Positions 35,668 to 46,851 of a DNA stretch of 64,000 nucleotides are shown here, in pieces (the stretch's first letter is position 1; each line of letters starts with the position of its first letter). This stretch comes from Primula veris (lineage: Eukaryota > Streptophyta > Magnoliopsida > Ericales > Primulaceae): NCBI GenBank assembly GCA_963682055.1, contig OY821746.1:14621992-14685991 (forward strand), in the 5' to 3' direction. Below the pieces are notes generated by a model that saw nothing but the letters and a program-made list of their open reading frames with translations, had not been told where the DNA came from and searched no databases. The position numbers and the translations under genes were made by a program.

Positions 35668-37111
35668 ATTTGAAGCTTAGAACGAAACAAATAACAGTAC
35701 ATAATAATGAATAGTACATAATCACCGGAAGTAGTAGTGCTACTCAAGTTGAACCCGATATTTGTGTATTCTCTTTTAAACAATATTAATTTGGGAAAGT
35801 TAATGTCTAGTACGTATCCTCCTATTCTACTAAAAGAGCCCGGTATTTGTGTGTTTTCTTTTTGAAACTATGTACGCATCAACCGAACATCTTTGAGCAT
35901 TAGACGATAAATAAAAGATAGAATAGAAATACCATCACCGTACCTTACCGTAAAAACGATTCATTTTTCATAAAGTTTCAAACTTTGTACTTAACTAAAT
36001 TTGGGTCCGGATCAATTCCTACAAAAAAAAAACTCAAGAACAAACACATTTTACGCTAAAACTAAACAAAATAGAAAAACACACACTAAACAATAAGTAA
36101 TAAATAGAAGTACCATCACCCTATGATTTAACTAAATATTCTTATAATTAGTAACAAATTTAATCACATGAAGTTTCTTTTTGTCTAGGAAAAACAAATG
36201 TCATATCAACCTTATAGCCAAAAACCAAACTTAGTTATCTAAAAATATCATATCAACCTTACAAACTTTTACAGCCAAAAATATTAACCTTCCAAACTTT
36301 TACACCCAAATCATCGATCCAGTTGAACTGTAAATTTGAGTTCATAAAATTATCAAAATTGTCAAACACCCAATTGGGTCTTTAAAATTATAACATTTAA
36401 ATTTATCTATTGAACCAAAGTATCAAACTAATAAACTGGGTATTATACAAAAAATTGATTATACAAATATATAAAACCCAATAAAATGCACAACAATCAA
36501 ACAAATGAATTCAATTAGACATACATACATGTAAATATCATAATAAATTGGTTCGAATTGAAGGAAAAAAATATTAAAGTAATTTTGAGATGAAATTGCG
36601 TGAATATATATATATGAGAGAGATAAATAAGAACCTGTGAATTTCGTCGATTGAAGCGCGCTGTGAAGTTCGTCGATTGAGGCTAGCTCAAGTTGGTACT
36701 ACATACACGATTCAACAAAGACTCAAAAAAGTTACTCTTGTTTATAGGTTGTGAAGAGAAAAATTAGGAAGAGATTGACATATCTAAACACAAATAAATG
36801 AAGGAGAGAAAATATAGTTGTATTTTTCAGTATATAGATACGGAGAGTGAGATAAGAATAGATAAAATATTTTTTAAAAATTGAACTTTCCAAGGAAGTG
36901 CTATCTCTATAAGCTTCAAAATCCAACTTTTTCAAAATGGACTTCCACTATCCCCTACTTTTCGGAAAGTGGACTATTTTTTGTTACCAAATACATAAAA
37001 ATGTCTATAGAAAGTGATTCTAAACTGTCCGTCAAACACCCATAGAACAAAATAAATTTTAGTAGAATTTGTAATTAAGTAATTTAAATCCCTTTAATCT
37101 ATACACACTAT
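35668..37111. other. Intergenic, no gene
   Basis: AT-rich. A phrase like AAATAGAARTACCATCACC occurs twice (near 35922 and 36103) and CGTCGATTGA occurs twice near 36640-36680, so small local duplications exist. Nothing else is supported. It ends in the 9-bp target duplication of the MULE. Confidence 0.45.
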
Positions 37112-37120
37112 TTTTGGTAT

Positions 37121-37290
37121 GAGGTTGGATTTTTAAACATCAAAAAATCTGTAAAAACGCATAGACCGTAGATTAAATCTACGGTTTACACAGAAATGAT
37201 ACAGACCGTAGATTTAATCTACGGTTTACAGTGATTCACTGTAAACCGTAGATTTAATCTACGGTCTGTATCATTTTTCAGAATTTACAC
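37121..37290. repeat. Left terminal inverted repeat of the MULE
   Basis: About 170 bp, ending TTCAGAATTTACAC. It contains three palindromes with 12-base arms (CCGTAGATT core) at 37163-37187, 37203-37227 and 37243-37267, exactly 40 bp apart. It is longer than the right repeat by one 40-bp palindrome unit. Confidence 0.93.
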
Positions 37291-37835
37291 ATTAAAAATT
37301 AAAATTAAAATTCTAATAATTAAAATTAAAATACTGAATATTTTTTTTAAATTAAACATGATTTTTTTAATAAAAAACTAAATGCCTTATTTTTAAAATT
37401 TTACATAAAATAAATTACCAATATTCTAACAATCTCTCAAAATAAACACAAAATTTACACAAATTTACACAAAAAAAGTTGATTTGATAAATTTTATGTT
37501 TTTGGTTCATGTTATATTTTTGTCAAGTGTATAAGTCGATATTTATTGAATCATTAACTAAATCGTCAAATTTTGTGAAGTTTTTTTGGTTTGTTTTTAA
37601 CACTTGTATAACCCAATATGAAACATTAACTAAGTCGTCAATTTGGTGGCTATCGTCAATTTTATTGAATGAAACAATCATAAATTATATAAATTTCATA
37701 AAAGAAATTAACTCAATATGCAAACATGAACTAAATTTCATAAAACAAATTTATTAAACATTTGTTTACATCATATAAATTTACAACAACTTGAAAAAAA
37801 GAGTAATTTACATAAAATTAAAAATAAAAAACTGA

Positions 37836-40642
37836 TTATGGACTTGAGAGGTGTATAGCTTCTTCTTCATTTGTAATTTTCTTTCCCGATTGCTTTTTCA
37901 GCGCCATATATAACTTGAAATTTGGTCGAAAAAGTTCCTTCCATGGCGCAGCTGCCTCAGTGCGTTTTTGTTCCCACCGTGCAATAATTCCTGGAATTGG
38001 GAAGATCCCTTCTTTTGGAATAATTTGAGCATAATGGCAACTGTTGACGAACACTATTACAGTATGGATGTAATATGTCGTTCCAGGAGGCAGACCAGTA
38101 TAAAGAAGTAAAAAAGTGACGTTCCATACTTGTACCCCTCCATTTTTATTTTGCCATAAGGACAACAATACAATTGGCATATTGTAATGAGAAGCAATTA
38201 AAAAATCATAAGACGGAAATCTCATCCATTTGTCATAAGGTGCGTGATTTGTAGCATGATAAAAATTTAAACTTGATAAAATATAATCATACCGGTAATT
38301 GTCAAAATCAAGATTCTCAAGTAGCTCATAATAAACACCTTTCATTTGCTGCAGCTCTTGAAACAACTTACATCTTACCGCGTACCAATCATCTTCTCCA
38401 TGCTGTTTACCCGTCACATTTGCATGTACCCGGAACCCACAGTTACCATCCCCACGCACATCATAAACCGTTTCGATGTAACTATGTAACATGACGCATA
38501 TTTGGTCACTATACAGGAAGGTTTGCCTATTGGGGGTGGGTTTAGGGTTCTGGTTTCGCGGCCTCCTAGTTGGGTTTACCCTTACCTCCGGTGTTTCATC
38601 CGCCTTACCTTTGCCCTTGTCTCTACTAGCACCAGCACTCTGTTCCTCCACATACTCCCATCCCGACTTATCTCTCTTACTAGAATTGTCTCCTTTTTTA
38701 GGTCTCCCCCTATTTTGTCTCACTTCGGGGTCATTCATGGATGTTCTAGATGGTACGGTTATCTCTCGGAGTTGTGTTTTCATATGCCGTTTTTCAACAT
38801 TAGTTTTGCTAGAATAAACACTTTTAAACTCTTCTAGATCACCCTCTACCCCATAATCATCAGTGTTCCCATTATCATCAATTATGTCTAATTTTTTCCA
38901 GAATGGATGAATATATTCTAGAGGAAGAGGCTTCCCGAATAAAATATGTTCACTCATAATATGATGACAAGGTAACCCGTGAGATAATTTGAAACCGCAA
39001 GAACAATTCTCATCAGCTTGGCCACTATATTTTTTGTGTTCTTGAAATAATAAATCAAAGGCATAGTGTGTGATATACGACCTAAGATTTATAAATAGAG
39101 GTGTTCGTTCAGAATGTGGAAAATAAGACTTGCATTATCCAACTTTATCTTAATATCCTCAAACTGTTTTTCTAGAATTCTATTCACCTCTACCCAAACA
39201 TTTTCAAGCGTGCCAGTATTTGTAGAAAGGGATCTTTTTAGCTTAGCATGTTGTTGTTCGGCTCGATTGCTAGTTCTGTTACCTAGATGTGTTGTATGGT
39301 TGGTATAGCATGCAACAAACTTTTCAGCATAATCATTTAAAAGCTTGTCTACATACTTAATCACAGCAGGGTACGATTTGTGAGAGGAATTGAAAGAAGC
39401 TCGGTTATGATTGTACTCCTCTATCGACTCAGAGTCAACCAATAAACCCCAATCATCTAGAAACGTTTGCCACTCCTCGTCCGGGATTTTTTTACGGCAG
39501 TTTTTCAAAACATTTTTGGCAATATGAAAAGTGCACAAAATATGATGAGAATCGGGAAAAACAACGGATAAAGCATTTATCAAGGCCATTTCCCTGTCGG
39601 TTACAAACATCCTAGGTAGTATACAACCCTCCAATGTATTTTTAAATTTTTCCAATGCCCATATATAACTTTCCTTTATCTCATCACTCATGAAAACAAA
39701 ACCTAAACAATATGTTTGGTTCGTTGATGTCATTCCTACGACTTCTAGAAATGACATATTAAAACGGTTTGTCCTATATGTACAATCGATTAACAAGACA
39801 TCATGAAAAGCTTTGAACATCCTTATAGAATCGGGGTGTGCAAAAAACAAGTTCTCAAGGCAATGGGTTGTTGGGTTCATATTATAGTAGAAGGTGTAGC
39901 GATGTCTATCCAACAAATTAAACAGTTCCTGTATCGGGTTTCTACCATCTCGTTCTTTAAATTTCAGTCCAGCCAAAAAATTATGTATCATTTTTGTGTT
40001 TGATACATTGTCAGGATTTCGATTTTTTATGGCCTCTAATATTGCACTAACTTTAAAACTACTTTGCCTTAAAGTTTTAACCATTTCTTTTTCATCTTGG
40101 GTTAAACGAGCACGTCGTGCTTGCCCTTGGAGGTAAGTTGGAGGTGGGTGGTTATGTTGTCCATTTTCTACTTGACACATCCATTCACCATTAACTATGT
40201 AACCTTTAATGAAAAATGGACAATCTTTTTTCTTTGTACCTGAATTTACGGAAGATGGTTTCTTTTTTTCGTAAACCCCCGATTTATCACACACAATATC
40301 AACATACGGTGTTCTTCTCCCATCACCCCCTCCAGACCTACGAATTGTAAGAATGAAACCCCAATTTCTAGCCACATCAGCAAGATCAGCGAGCATTTCA
40401 TCCCTTGTATCCCAAGTCAATTCATCAACTTCAAAGTGCTCTGTAAAATTAGTTAGCTCATTATTTGAGCCACTGGATGAATTCGCATTGCTGTTATTCC
40501 ATTGGTTGTTGTCATAACCATAGTTGTAATTCATTTTCGAAAAGTGTTTGTTTATATTTTTTTTTTTGGGAGAAATGAGTATTTTTAAAGAGATTTTTGA
40601 AAAGTGTTTGTGTTTGATTTTAGGGTTTGTTAGAATTGGCAA
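37836..40642 (-). pseudogene. MULE transposase with FAR1-type zinc finger, SWIM finger and C-terminal OTU protease domain, one frameshift
   Basis: The first part runs from 40642 (or, more likely, the internal ATG at 40534) to a stop at 39089-39091. It has a WRKY-GCM1/FAR1-like DNA-binding region ending VENGQHNH, a DDE core with DVLLIDCTYRTN and FVTDREMALINAL, the ILCTFHIAKN signature, and SNRAEQQHAKLK with the probable catalytic glutamate. In another frame, open upstream of the ATG at 38957, follow a SWIM finger (CSCGFKLSHGLPCHHI) and an OTU cysteine protease (RGDGNCGFR, nucleophile codon 38441-38439; SCHYAQII as probable histidine). The frames meet at a short T run near 39120, where one base seems lost, so it was one protein of about 900 residues. 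OTU enzymes remove ubiquitin; what this one does for transposition is unknown. Confidence 0.88.
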
Positions 40643-40684
40643 AAATGAGCCATATTTATAGTGTTAATTTCAGAAACCCCACAA

Positions 40685-41040
40685 GGTGGTGTCATTTCCA
40701 AACTTTAATAATGCATTGAGTAGTCATTTTCGGATAGGGTTGTCAACTCATAATAATTCAAAAGTGATAAGGTGTTGTCGGATTTATTTTGATAGATATG
40801 GTATCCAATGTCATTTACACTACAAACCGTAGATTACTTTTACGGTTTGTAGTGTTTTTTTTGGTGTAGTCATTTCCAAACTTTAATAATGCATTGAGTA
40901 GTCATTTTCGGATAGGGTTGTCAACTCATAATAATTCAAAAGTCATAAAGTGTTGTCGGATGCATTTGATGGATATGGTATCCAATGTCATTTACACTAC
41001 AAACCGTAGATTACTTTTACGGTTTGTAGTTTTGTTTTTT
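40685..41040. repeat. 177-bp tandem duplication with palindromes upstream of the MULE transposase
   Basis: Two copies of a unit with CATTTCCAAACTTTAATAATG (starting about 40693 and 40871). Each ends in an imperfect palindrome AAACCGTAGATTACTTTTACGG (around 40823-40849 and 41000-41026). It lies just 5' of the transposase start on the minus strand, where promoter elements would be expected. Confidence 0.85.
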
Positions 41041-41108
41041 ACGTTGTTAACCGTGATTCAATGCAAAAAGTACATTTATAAAATTACCACTGCTTAAATC
41101 AATGGTAC

Positions 41109-41253
41109 AAACCGTACATTTAATGTACGGTTTGCATAAAATACATACAAACCGTACATTTAATGTACGGTTTGCATGAATTATGTGCAAACCGTACATT
41201 AAATGTACGGTTTGTATGTATTTTGTGCAAACCGTACATTAAATGTACGGTTT
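41109..41253. repeat. Array of four 25-bp palindromes at 40-bp pitch, internal to the MULE
   Basis: Palindromes with arms AAACCGTACATT and AATGTACGGTTT around one central base occur at 41109-41133, 41149-41173, 41189-41213 and 41229-41253, exactly 40 bp apart. The core differs from that of the terminal arrays by one base (CATT instead of GATT). The 15-bp spacers also share sequence (TTTGCATAAAATAC, TTTGTATGTATTTTG). The array lies just past the 3' end of the PMD gene and before the transposase upstream region. Confidence 0.95.
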
Positions 41254-41462
41254 GTATGTATTTTTCAGAAAATTGCAAATCAGTTCCTGCATTTCGTAAA
41301 AACTCAATATTGGTCCTATCAATTAAAATACAGAATATTTTTTACAAACATACAAATCAAATTAAACTTACGAATTTATAATATTCCAACTCAGCTAAGA
41401 ATAAAACTTACAAATCAAACATAGAAATCAAATACAAAAAACACAAATGTGCATTTTTTTTT

Positions 41463-43842
41463 TTAACGACTAAATGATTTAAAGTTGGACGTAGGGAGCA
41501 TCTTTCCCGCCGATGTTAATCTATCCAATGACGGCTTAGTAGACTCTTCGATTTCGTTTAGCTCCGTACGGCGTCTCTGTCGATGCTGCGATTCTGGATG
41601 CGGAGCACGCTTGTGGGATGTAAGTGTCAATCCTCGACTCCAACTGTCGGTTGAATGCTGACTAGGATGATGGTCGTACGACCCAAATGATTGTCTATGA
41701 TGATCGAACGGAACATCGTCCTGAACGTAGTCCGACCCAGCAAAAGAAGCACGACGACGATGACCCTGTCCGCTTGAACTCCCACTCTGATCTGTAGTCG
41801 GGGGTCGACCTCCACTCGTTCTTCTACCCCCGCTATGCCCGCCGCTACTAGATTCGCCTTCCACTCTGCCTCTTTCATCGGGACGCCGATAAGTTGGAGC
41901 CCTAGTGTAAGTTATTGGGTCGTAATGTAGGTCATCATCACCATCGTCGTCATCGTCATCGTCATCCTCCTCATCCGACTGTTCATCAGCTGACCCATAC
42001 GGATTCATTCCCATTTCAACGAAGTCCGCACGTAGTAAGTCCACTTCCGTTTTTGCTTTTAGCCGTTTGAACGATTTAAAATTGCGGCACAATACCGCTT
42101 TCTGAAAAAAAAACCCAATAAAAAACGATTTATAAGTATTGAAATATACAAACAAAAAATAACAATCAAATATTATTGAACTTTAATTAGTTGTTACCAT
42201 TTTATTGAACAACCCCGTATGCTTCCGGAAACCGTGAGATGGCCGGGCAAGTTCAGGTGGGTTTATAAAGATCCGGGTCCTCTCTCTATACCATCTCATG
42301 TAATCCGGTGACGTCCCCGTGCCAAATTCGCCGTTAATAAGACGGTTGTGGTGGTCATTCCACACGGTTATAAACTCTGCAAAAAGTAAAGATCAGTCGT
42401 GTTTTTGCCCAATCCCATATCTTCTATTCTTGCCGTGACCCTGTCTGGGTTTCCAAATATATGTAGGGACCCGCTAAACAAAACCGAACTGTCTCATGAA
42501 CCTGTCCGCGGGGTGGAACTCAATCTTCTCATTACAAATGAGAGGCACATAACAATGCCACATATAACGGCCCCGCGTACAGTATTCCGGATAGTCATCG
42601 AGGTTCCCGTAAGGTTGCCAGACTATCTGTAATCAGCAAAATTATTATTAGAATATGTAAACAAGGGTTTAAAAATACTAGTAATAAATTCTGCGAACAT
42701 AAGACCAATGCAAACATATACAACATATAATACGTAAGTTGCATGTAGTAAATAAGAAAGTTAAAATTTACCTGTTCATGCGACTTATGGTCAAACTGGT
42801 CACGTATATAGACCACATTATGTCTGTAGACATATGGCTTAAGGTTAGTTTGCCTCCAAATCTTCCATCTGTAATATACAAACAAAACCCGATAAACAAT
42901 AAATATAACTGGCAGCTAAGTAAATGATAGATGACACAATAAAAAAAGCACAAATCCAAAACAAAAACTAAATAATATCATACCTGTAACCGAGGGGGAA
43001 CCTAGGCAAGCCCTCAGGTGGCTCGATATCTTCCGGCAGCTCTTCACATGGTCTAACCGGCAGTAGTCTGGTCATCGCCCACATATCGAGAAACATCACC
43101 GCCCTGCTTACTCCGTTTGCCTTACCAAGTACCAACTTGCATATATTAGCCTCTAACCAGGCCAGAAGAGCTGATCCCCAACTATACTCAGCACATGTGT
43201 CAAAATCCTCCAGAAATGGCAGAGGCCAGAGTGAAATCTGATCACTGCTCTTATCTGAAAACACATGTGCCCCCAGTAATAATAATATGGCAGCCCTAGA
43301 CTGATATAGCAAACGCTCCTCACTAGGGTTAGGGGGTAATTCACCAAAGGTGTGTAGCATCTAATAAGTCTAACTGTCAAACAGTTTGTATCCACTTAAT
43401 TGTCAGCCGGTCTAACACCCAACAAACTCTCTATCATATCTAACCTGCTCGCCCTGTTATCATTCCACTCCGATCGGGTAACAGCAAGACCATCCATCCT
43501 GAGACCAAGCATAATCTCTACATCCTGTAAAGATATCCCCAACTCTCCACCGACAAAATGGAACGTGTGCGTCTCATTACGCCACCTATCAACTAAGGCT
43601 GTAAGCAAGCCTCGGTCTATGGTATAATTACCAATAGTGTGAATACCATAAAAACCAGCCCTAATCATATTTTGAACTACTCTGTCAGGCGTCGGTATCT
43701 GCCAACTATAATTATAAACCCTAATCTTATGACAATCTCCTCTACCCGCTTCTCTTCCAGCATCTCAAGTCTGATTAGAAATATGACCGGTCTGTCGTAA
43801 AATGCCCAACCTGCCTTTAATCTGTGGACCTGGCTCTGTCAT
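41463..43842 (-). pseudogene. Plant mobile domain (PMD) gene carried by the MULE, with introns and several breaks
   Basis: From an ATG at 43842 the frame meets TGA at 43765-43767 and then reads the PMD start: RNETHTFHFVGGELGISLQDVEIMLGL, shown here in parts as ETHTFHF, GELGISLQDV and MLGLRMDGL. After a frame change near 43360-43396 it continues with SRAAILLLLGAHVF and YSWGSALLAWLEANI. Exon ends at 42984 (TACAG/GTATG), an exon at 42868-42772 (RWKIWRQTN) and one from 42626 (IVWQPYGNLDDYPEYC) fit GT-AG introns. A TAG replaces an expected glutamine in RQFGFV*RVPTY, and the last parts are VWNDHHNRLINGEFG (about 42365) and a tail with an acidic run of D and E (about 42000-41930) and S/G/R-rich sequence. 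PMD proteins (MAIN/MAIL1 family) are found free in plants and inside transposons; the transposon function is unknown. Confidence 0.85.
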
Positions 43843-43879
43843 CCTAACTATTTTTATTTTTAACAATAAAAACAACATA

Positions 43880-44280
43880 AGAAATATACACATTTAATGA
43901 TAACCAAACAATTATTTTAATTATCTAATTAAACAATGATAACCAATTAATGATAACCAAACAATGATAACTCTATGATAACCAATTAATGATAATGATA
44001 ACTCAATGATAACCAATTAATGATAACCAAACAATGATAACTCAATGATAACCAATTAATTATAACCAAACAATGATAACTCAATCATAACCAATTAATG
44101 ATAATCAAATAATGATAAGTCAATGATAACCAATTAATAATAACGAAAACAATTATAACTCAATTATAACTAAACAATGATAACTCAATTTTTTAATCAT
44201 AACCAAACAATGATAACTCAATTTTTTAATCATAACCAAACACATTTAATGATAATCAAACAATGATAACTCAATTTTTT
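43880..44280. repeat. AATGATAACC minisatellite in the MULE
   Basis: About 18 short modules alternate AATGATAACCAATT, AATGATAACCAAAC and AATGATAACTC in units of roughly 40 bp, with substitutions increasing toward 44280. It lies 5' of the PMD gene on the minus strand. Confidence 0.85.
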
Positions 44281-44527
44281 TATAAAACGGATAAAATATC
44301 AACAACCCCAATTTTTATTGGTGATTTGGGCAAACAAACTAATTAAAAAACATAATTTTATAAAAACCCCTAATTTTCAAAACGGGTAAATATTAATAAA
44401 ACATAACTATTTTTATTTTTCTCAATCAAAACAAATAACCATCATAAACATGTAATATCATAACCAAACCATTAGTAATAAATATCTAAATAAACAAATT
44501 TTAATAAAAACCATAATTTTTTTATTA

Positions 44528-44830
44528 AATGGGACAAATATCAACAATTATTATAATTTCTATAATTAATATAAACAAACAACAAACAATTATATATAGC
44601 TAAGTGAATTATGAATTTGCATATTTTATATATTTTTTCCTATTTTACAAATTGAAATTACACAAAAAAATAAATAATGCAAAAATGGGACAAATATCAA
44701 CAATTATTATAATTTCTATAATTAATATAAACAAACAACAAACAATTATATATAACTAATTGAATAATCAATTTGCATATTTTATATATTTTTTCTTATT
44801 TTACAAATTGAAATTACACAAAATAAATAA
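44528..44830. repeat. 157-bp tandem duplication in the MULE subterminal region
   Basis: Two nearly identical copies beginning ATGGGACAAATATCAACAAT (about 44528 and 44685). Each contains AAACAACAAACAATTATATA and ends in an ACACAAAA-rich stretch. Non-coding. Confidence 0.85.
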
Positions 44831-45094
44831 TAAATTAGAGAACAAAAGAAATACCTTGAATTATGGATAAATTTGATTGATGATTTGGGGTTTTTTGTTA
44901 AGAAAGTTAATAGCTATTGTGGTTGATTGATTTGGGTGGTTTTTTTGGATGAAAATGGGGAATTTTTGAGAGAAAGAGAGAGAGTGTAGTATAAATTTTA
45001 TTTTTATTTTTAAAACGTGAAATTCTGTTTTCAATGGACGTCTGTGTAATTTTTGACGCACGACTGTGTAATTTCTGAAAAGTAGGGACTGACT

Positions 45095-45225
45095 GTGTAA
45101 TTTATACAGAATTGATACAGACCGTAGATTTAATCTACGGTTTACAGTGAATCACTATAAACCGTAGATTAAATCTACGGTCTGTGCGTTTTTACAGATT
45201 TTTTGATGTTTAAAAATCCAAACTC
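45095..45225. repeat. Right terminal inverted repeat of the MULE
   Basis: About 131 bp, the inverse of the left end. It contains two palindromes at 45119-45143 and 45159-45183, again 40 bp apart, and ends at ...AATCCAAACTC before the TTTTGGTAT duplication. Confidence 0.93.
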
Positions 45226-45286
45226 TTTTGGTATACGGTGCTGTTTCATCGCCCCCACCTAGCTTTCAACGTAAAATAGATAAGAG

Positions 45287-45765
45287 GGGTAAAATGCAAA
45301 TAACCCCCTAAAACTATGAGTCATTTGCAGATAAACCCCACAAACTATCATTTTTTGCAATTAACTCCCATAAACTATCAAACTTTTGCAATTAACCACC
45401 CAAAGCCATCTTTAAAATGATATAAATTTTTATTCATTTGTTCATTTTACAAAATTATTTGTTGGTTTATGTATTTTTTTCAATGCACATGAGGTGAGGT
45501 AAGACAAGAATTATCGTAAAAAAATAAATCATCGGAAGAGGTTTTACATAAATAAAATATTTTAGTAAGAAAAATTAATATTTTGTGTCATTATGTAAAA
45601 AGTTAGTTGACATTCATAGATATAAAATAAAAAACAAAAAATCAACAAAAACAGATCATCAAACATAAAGTAATGTCATTAAGAAAAGTTGGATAGTTTA
45701 TGGGGGGCCTAATTGCGGTTATTTGCAAATGATCTATAGTTGCATGGGGTAATATGCATTTGACC
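45287..45765. mobile_element. Inverted-repeat MITE, about 480 bp
   Basis: The left end reads GGGTAAAATGCAAATAACCCC and then AACTATGAGTCATTTGCA; the right end inverted reads GGTCAAATGCATATTACCCC and then AACTATAGATCATTTGCA. The arms extend for about 90 bp. There is no coding frame, and no convincing target duplication was found. It resembles Mutator-type MITEs of plants. Confidence 0.65.
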
Positions 45766-46290
45766 TTTAGGCTCTGTTTGTTTCGTAGTAAAATATTTAC
45801 GGAGGGAAAATATTTTTCGGGTAAAATTTTACGGTGCAAACTTTTGTTTGCATTTTATTTACGGGTGTTTGGTGCGTCAAAGGTTTCCCATGAGAATTCT
45901 ATTGAAATTCAAAAATCTATTAGTTATTTAAATTAGACAAATTCGATGCATAAATAAATAAACATTGTTCATACTTTAAACAAAATATTTTAAGATGAAA
46001 AACATCAAAAACTAACTAAAAGTCACAAAAATTAACTAAAAGTCACAAAAATGAATAAGTTCGTGAAAGTTTAAAAACATTAGTGATTAAAATCACAATT
46101 ATTTTGACGGAAAAAAAGCTAAAAGTTCGTCTACTTTTCTGAAAGGAACTTCGTCAACATGTATAGAAAACTTAACATAAACACATATTTTATTTCATAT
46201 ACGTCACTTATAATAACTTATAATTTTTCAACATATAAACTCATAAAATTATAAGTATAGAAGATATTATTGTTTTTTTTTATCTTTTTA

Positions 46291-46655
46291 AAATTTTCTT
46301 GGGTTTTTTATATTTTTCGGAATTTTTTGTTTTATTTTTTCCATTTTTTTGTTATTTTTTAGATTTTTTCCTATTTATTTATATTTTTATTGGTTAATTA
46401 GATTTTAGCTTTTCCAAATTTTCTTGGGTTTTTTACATTTTTCGGAATTTTTTGTTTTATTTTTTCTATTTTTTTGTTATTTTTTAGATTTTTTCCTATT
46501 TATTTATATTTTTATTGGTTAATTAGATTTTAGCTTTTTCAAATTTTCTTGGGTTTTTTAGATTTTTCGGATTTTATTTTTATTTTTTTCCGATTTTTGT
46601 TAATTTTTAGAATTTTTCGTGTTTTTTCCTTTTTTTTATTGGTTAGTAGATAGAA
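46291..46655. repeat. 125-bp T-rich tandem repeat, nearly three copies
   Basis: Units start AAATTTTCTTGGGTTTTTT at 46291, 46416 and 46541, a 125-bp period, and include TTTTTCGGA and ATTGGTTAATTAGATTTTAG. The third copy is shorter and degenerate. It lies 200-560 bp upstream of the methyltransferase start codon. Confidence 0.88.
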
Positions 46656-46851
46656 TTAAACTAATTATTAAATAATTTTAAAATAATAGACATATAAATA
46701 ATAATAGTTATAATAATCGTTTAGAATTTGTGGCGCAATGTTTTCCAATTTTACTGTGGGAAAAGTTTTCAAAAAATCACCGAAATGTTTCTTTACCAGA
46801 GCTTACATAGAGTCAGATACAGATACAGAATCTGAAGAGAGAGAGAGAGAG

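Larger units (their letters stand above)
37121..45225 (-). mobile_element. 8.1-kb Mutator-like transposon (MULE) with transposase-OTU and PMD genes
   Basis: The ends are inverted repeats starting GAGGTTGGATTTTTAAACAT on the left and, as reverse complement, GAGTTTGGATTTTTAAACAT on the right. They are flanked by a perfect 9-bp direct repeat TTTTGGTAT at 37112-37120 and 45226-45234, the signature duplication of Mutator elements. Inside, both genes point to the minus strand: a PMD gene (43842-41463) and a transposase with SWIM and OTU domains (40642-37836). Runs of 25-bp palindromes lie at both ends and between the genes. The intact duplication and similar ends suggest fairly recent insertion, but both genes now carry breaks, so this copy is probably not autonomous. 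Confidence 0.95.

Noticed and set aside
38273..38837. Three plus-strand frames opposite the OTU domain
   Set aside because: They are antisense shadows of the transposase-OTU frame.
41109..41253. Regular palindromic repeats looking like a CRISPR array
   Set aside because: Spacers are themselves similar to one another, the context is a plant transposon, no cas genes exist, and the same arrays occur in the terminal inverted repeats.
46738..46851. Upstream in-frame ATG extending the methyltransferase
   Set aside because: The extra part is GA-repeat leader-like sequence, and the family normally begins close to the IEEALEVKSLRKII segment.
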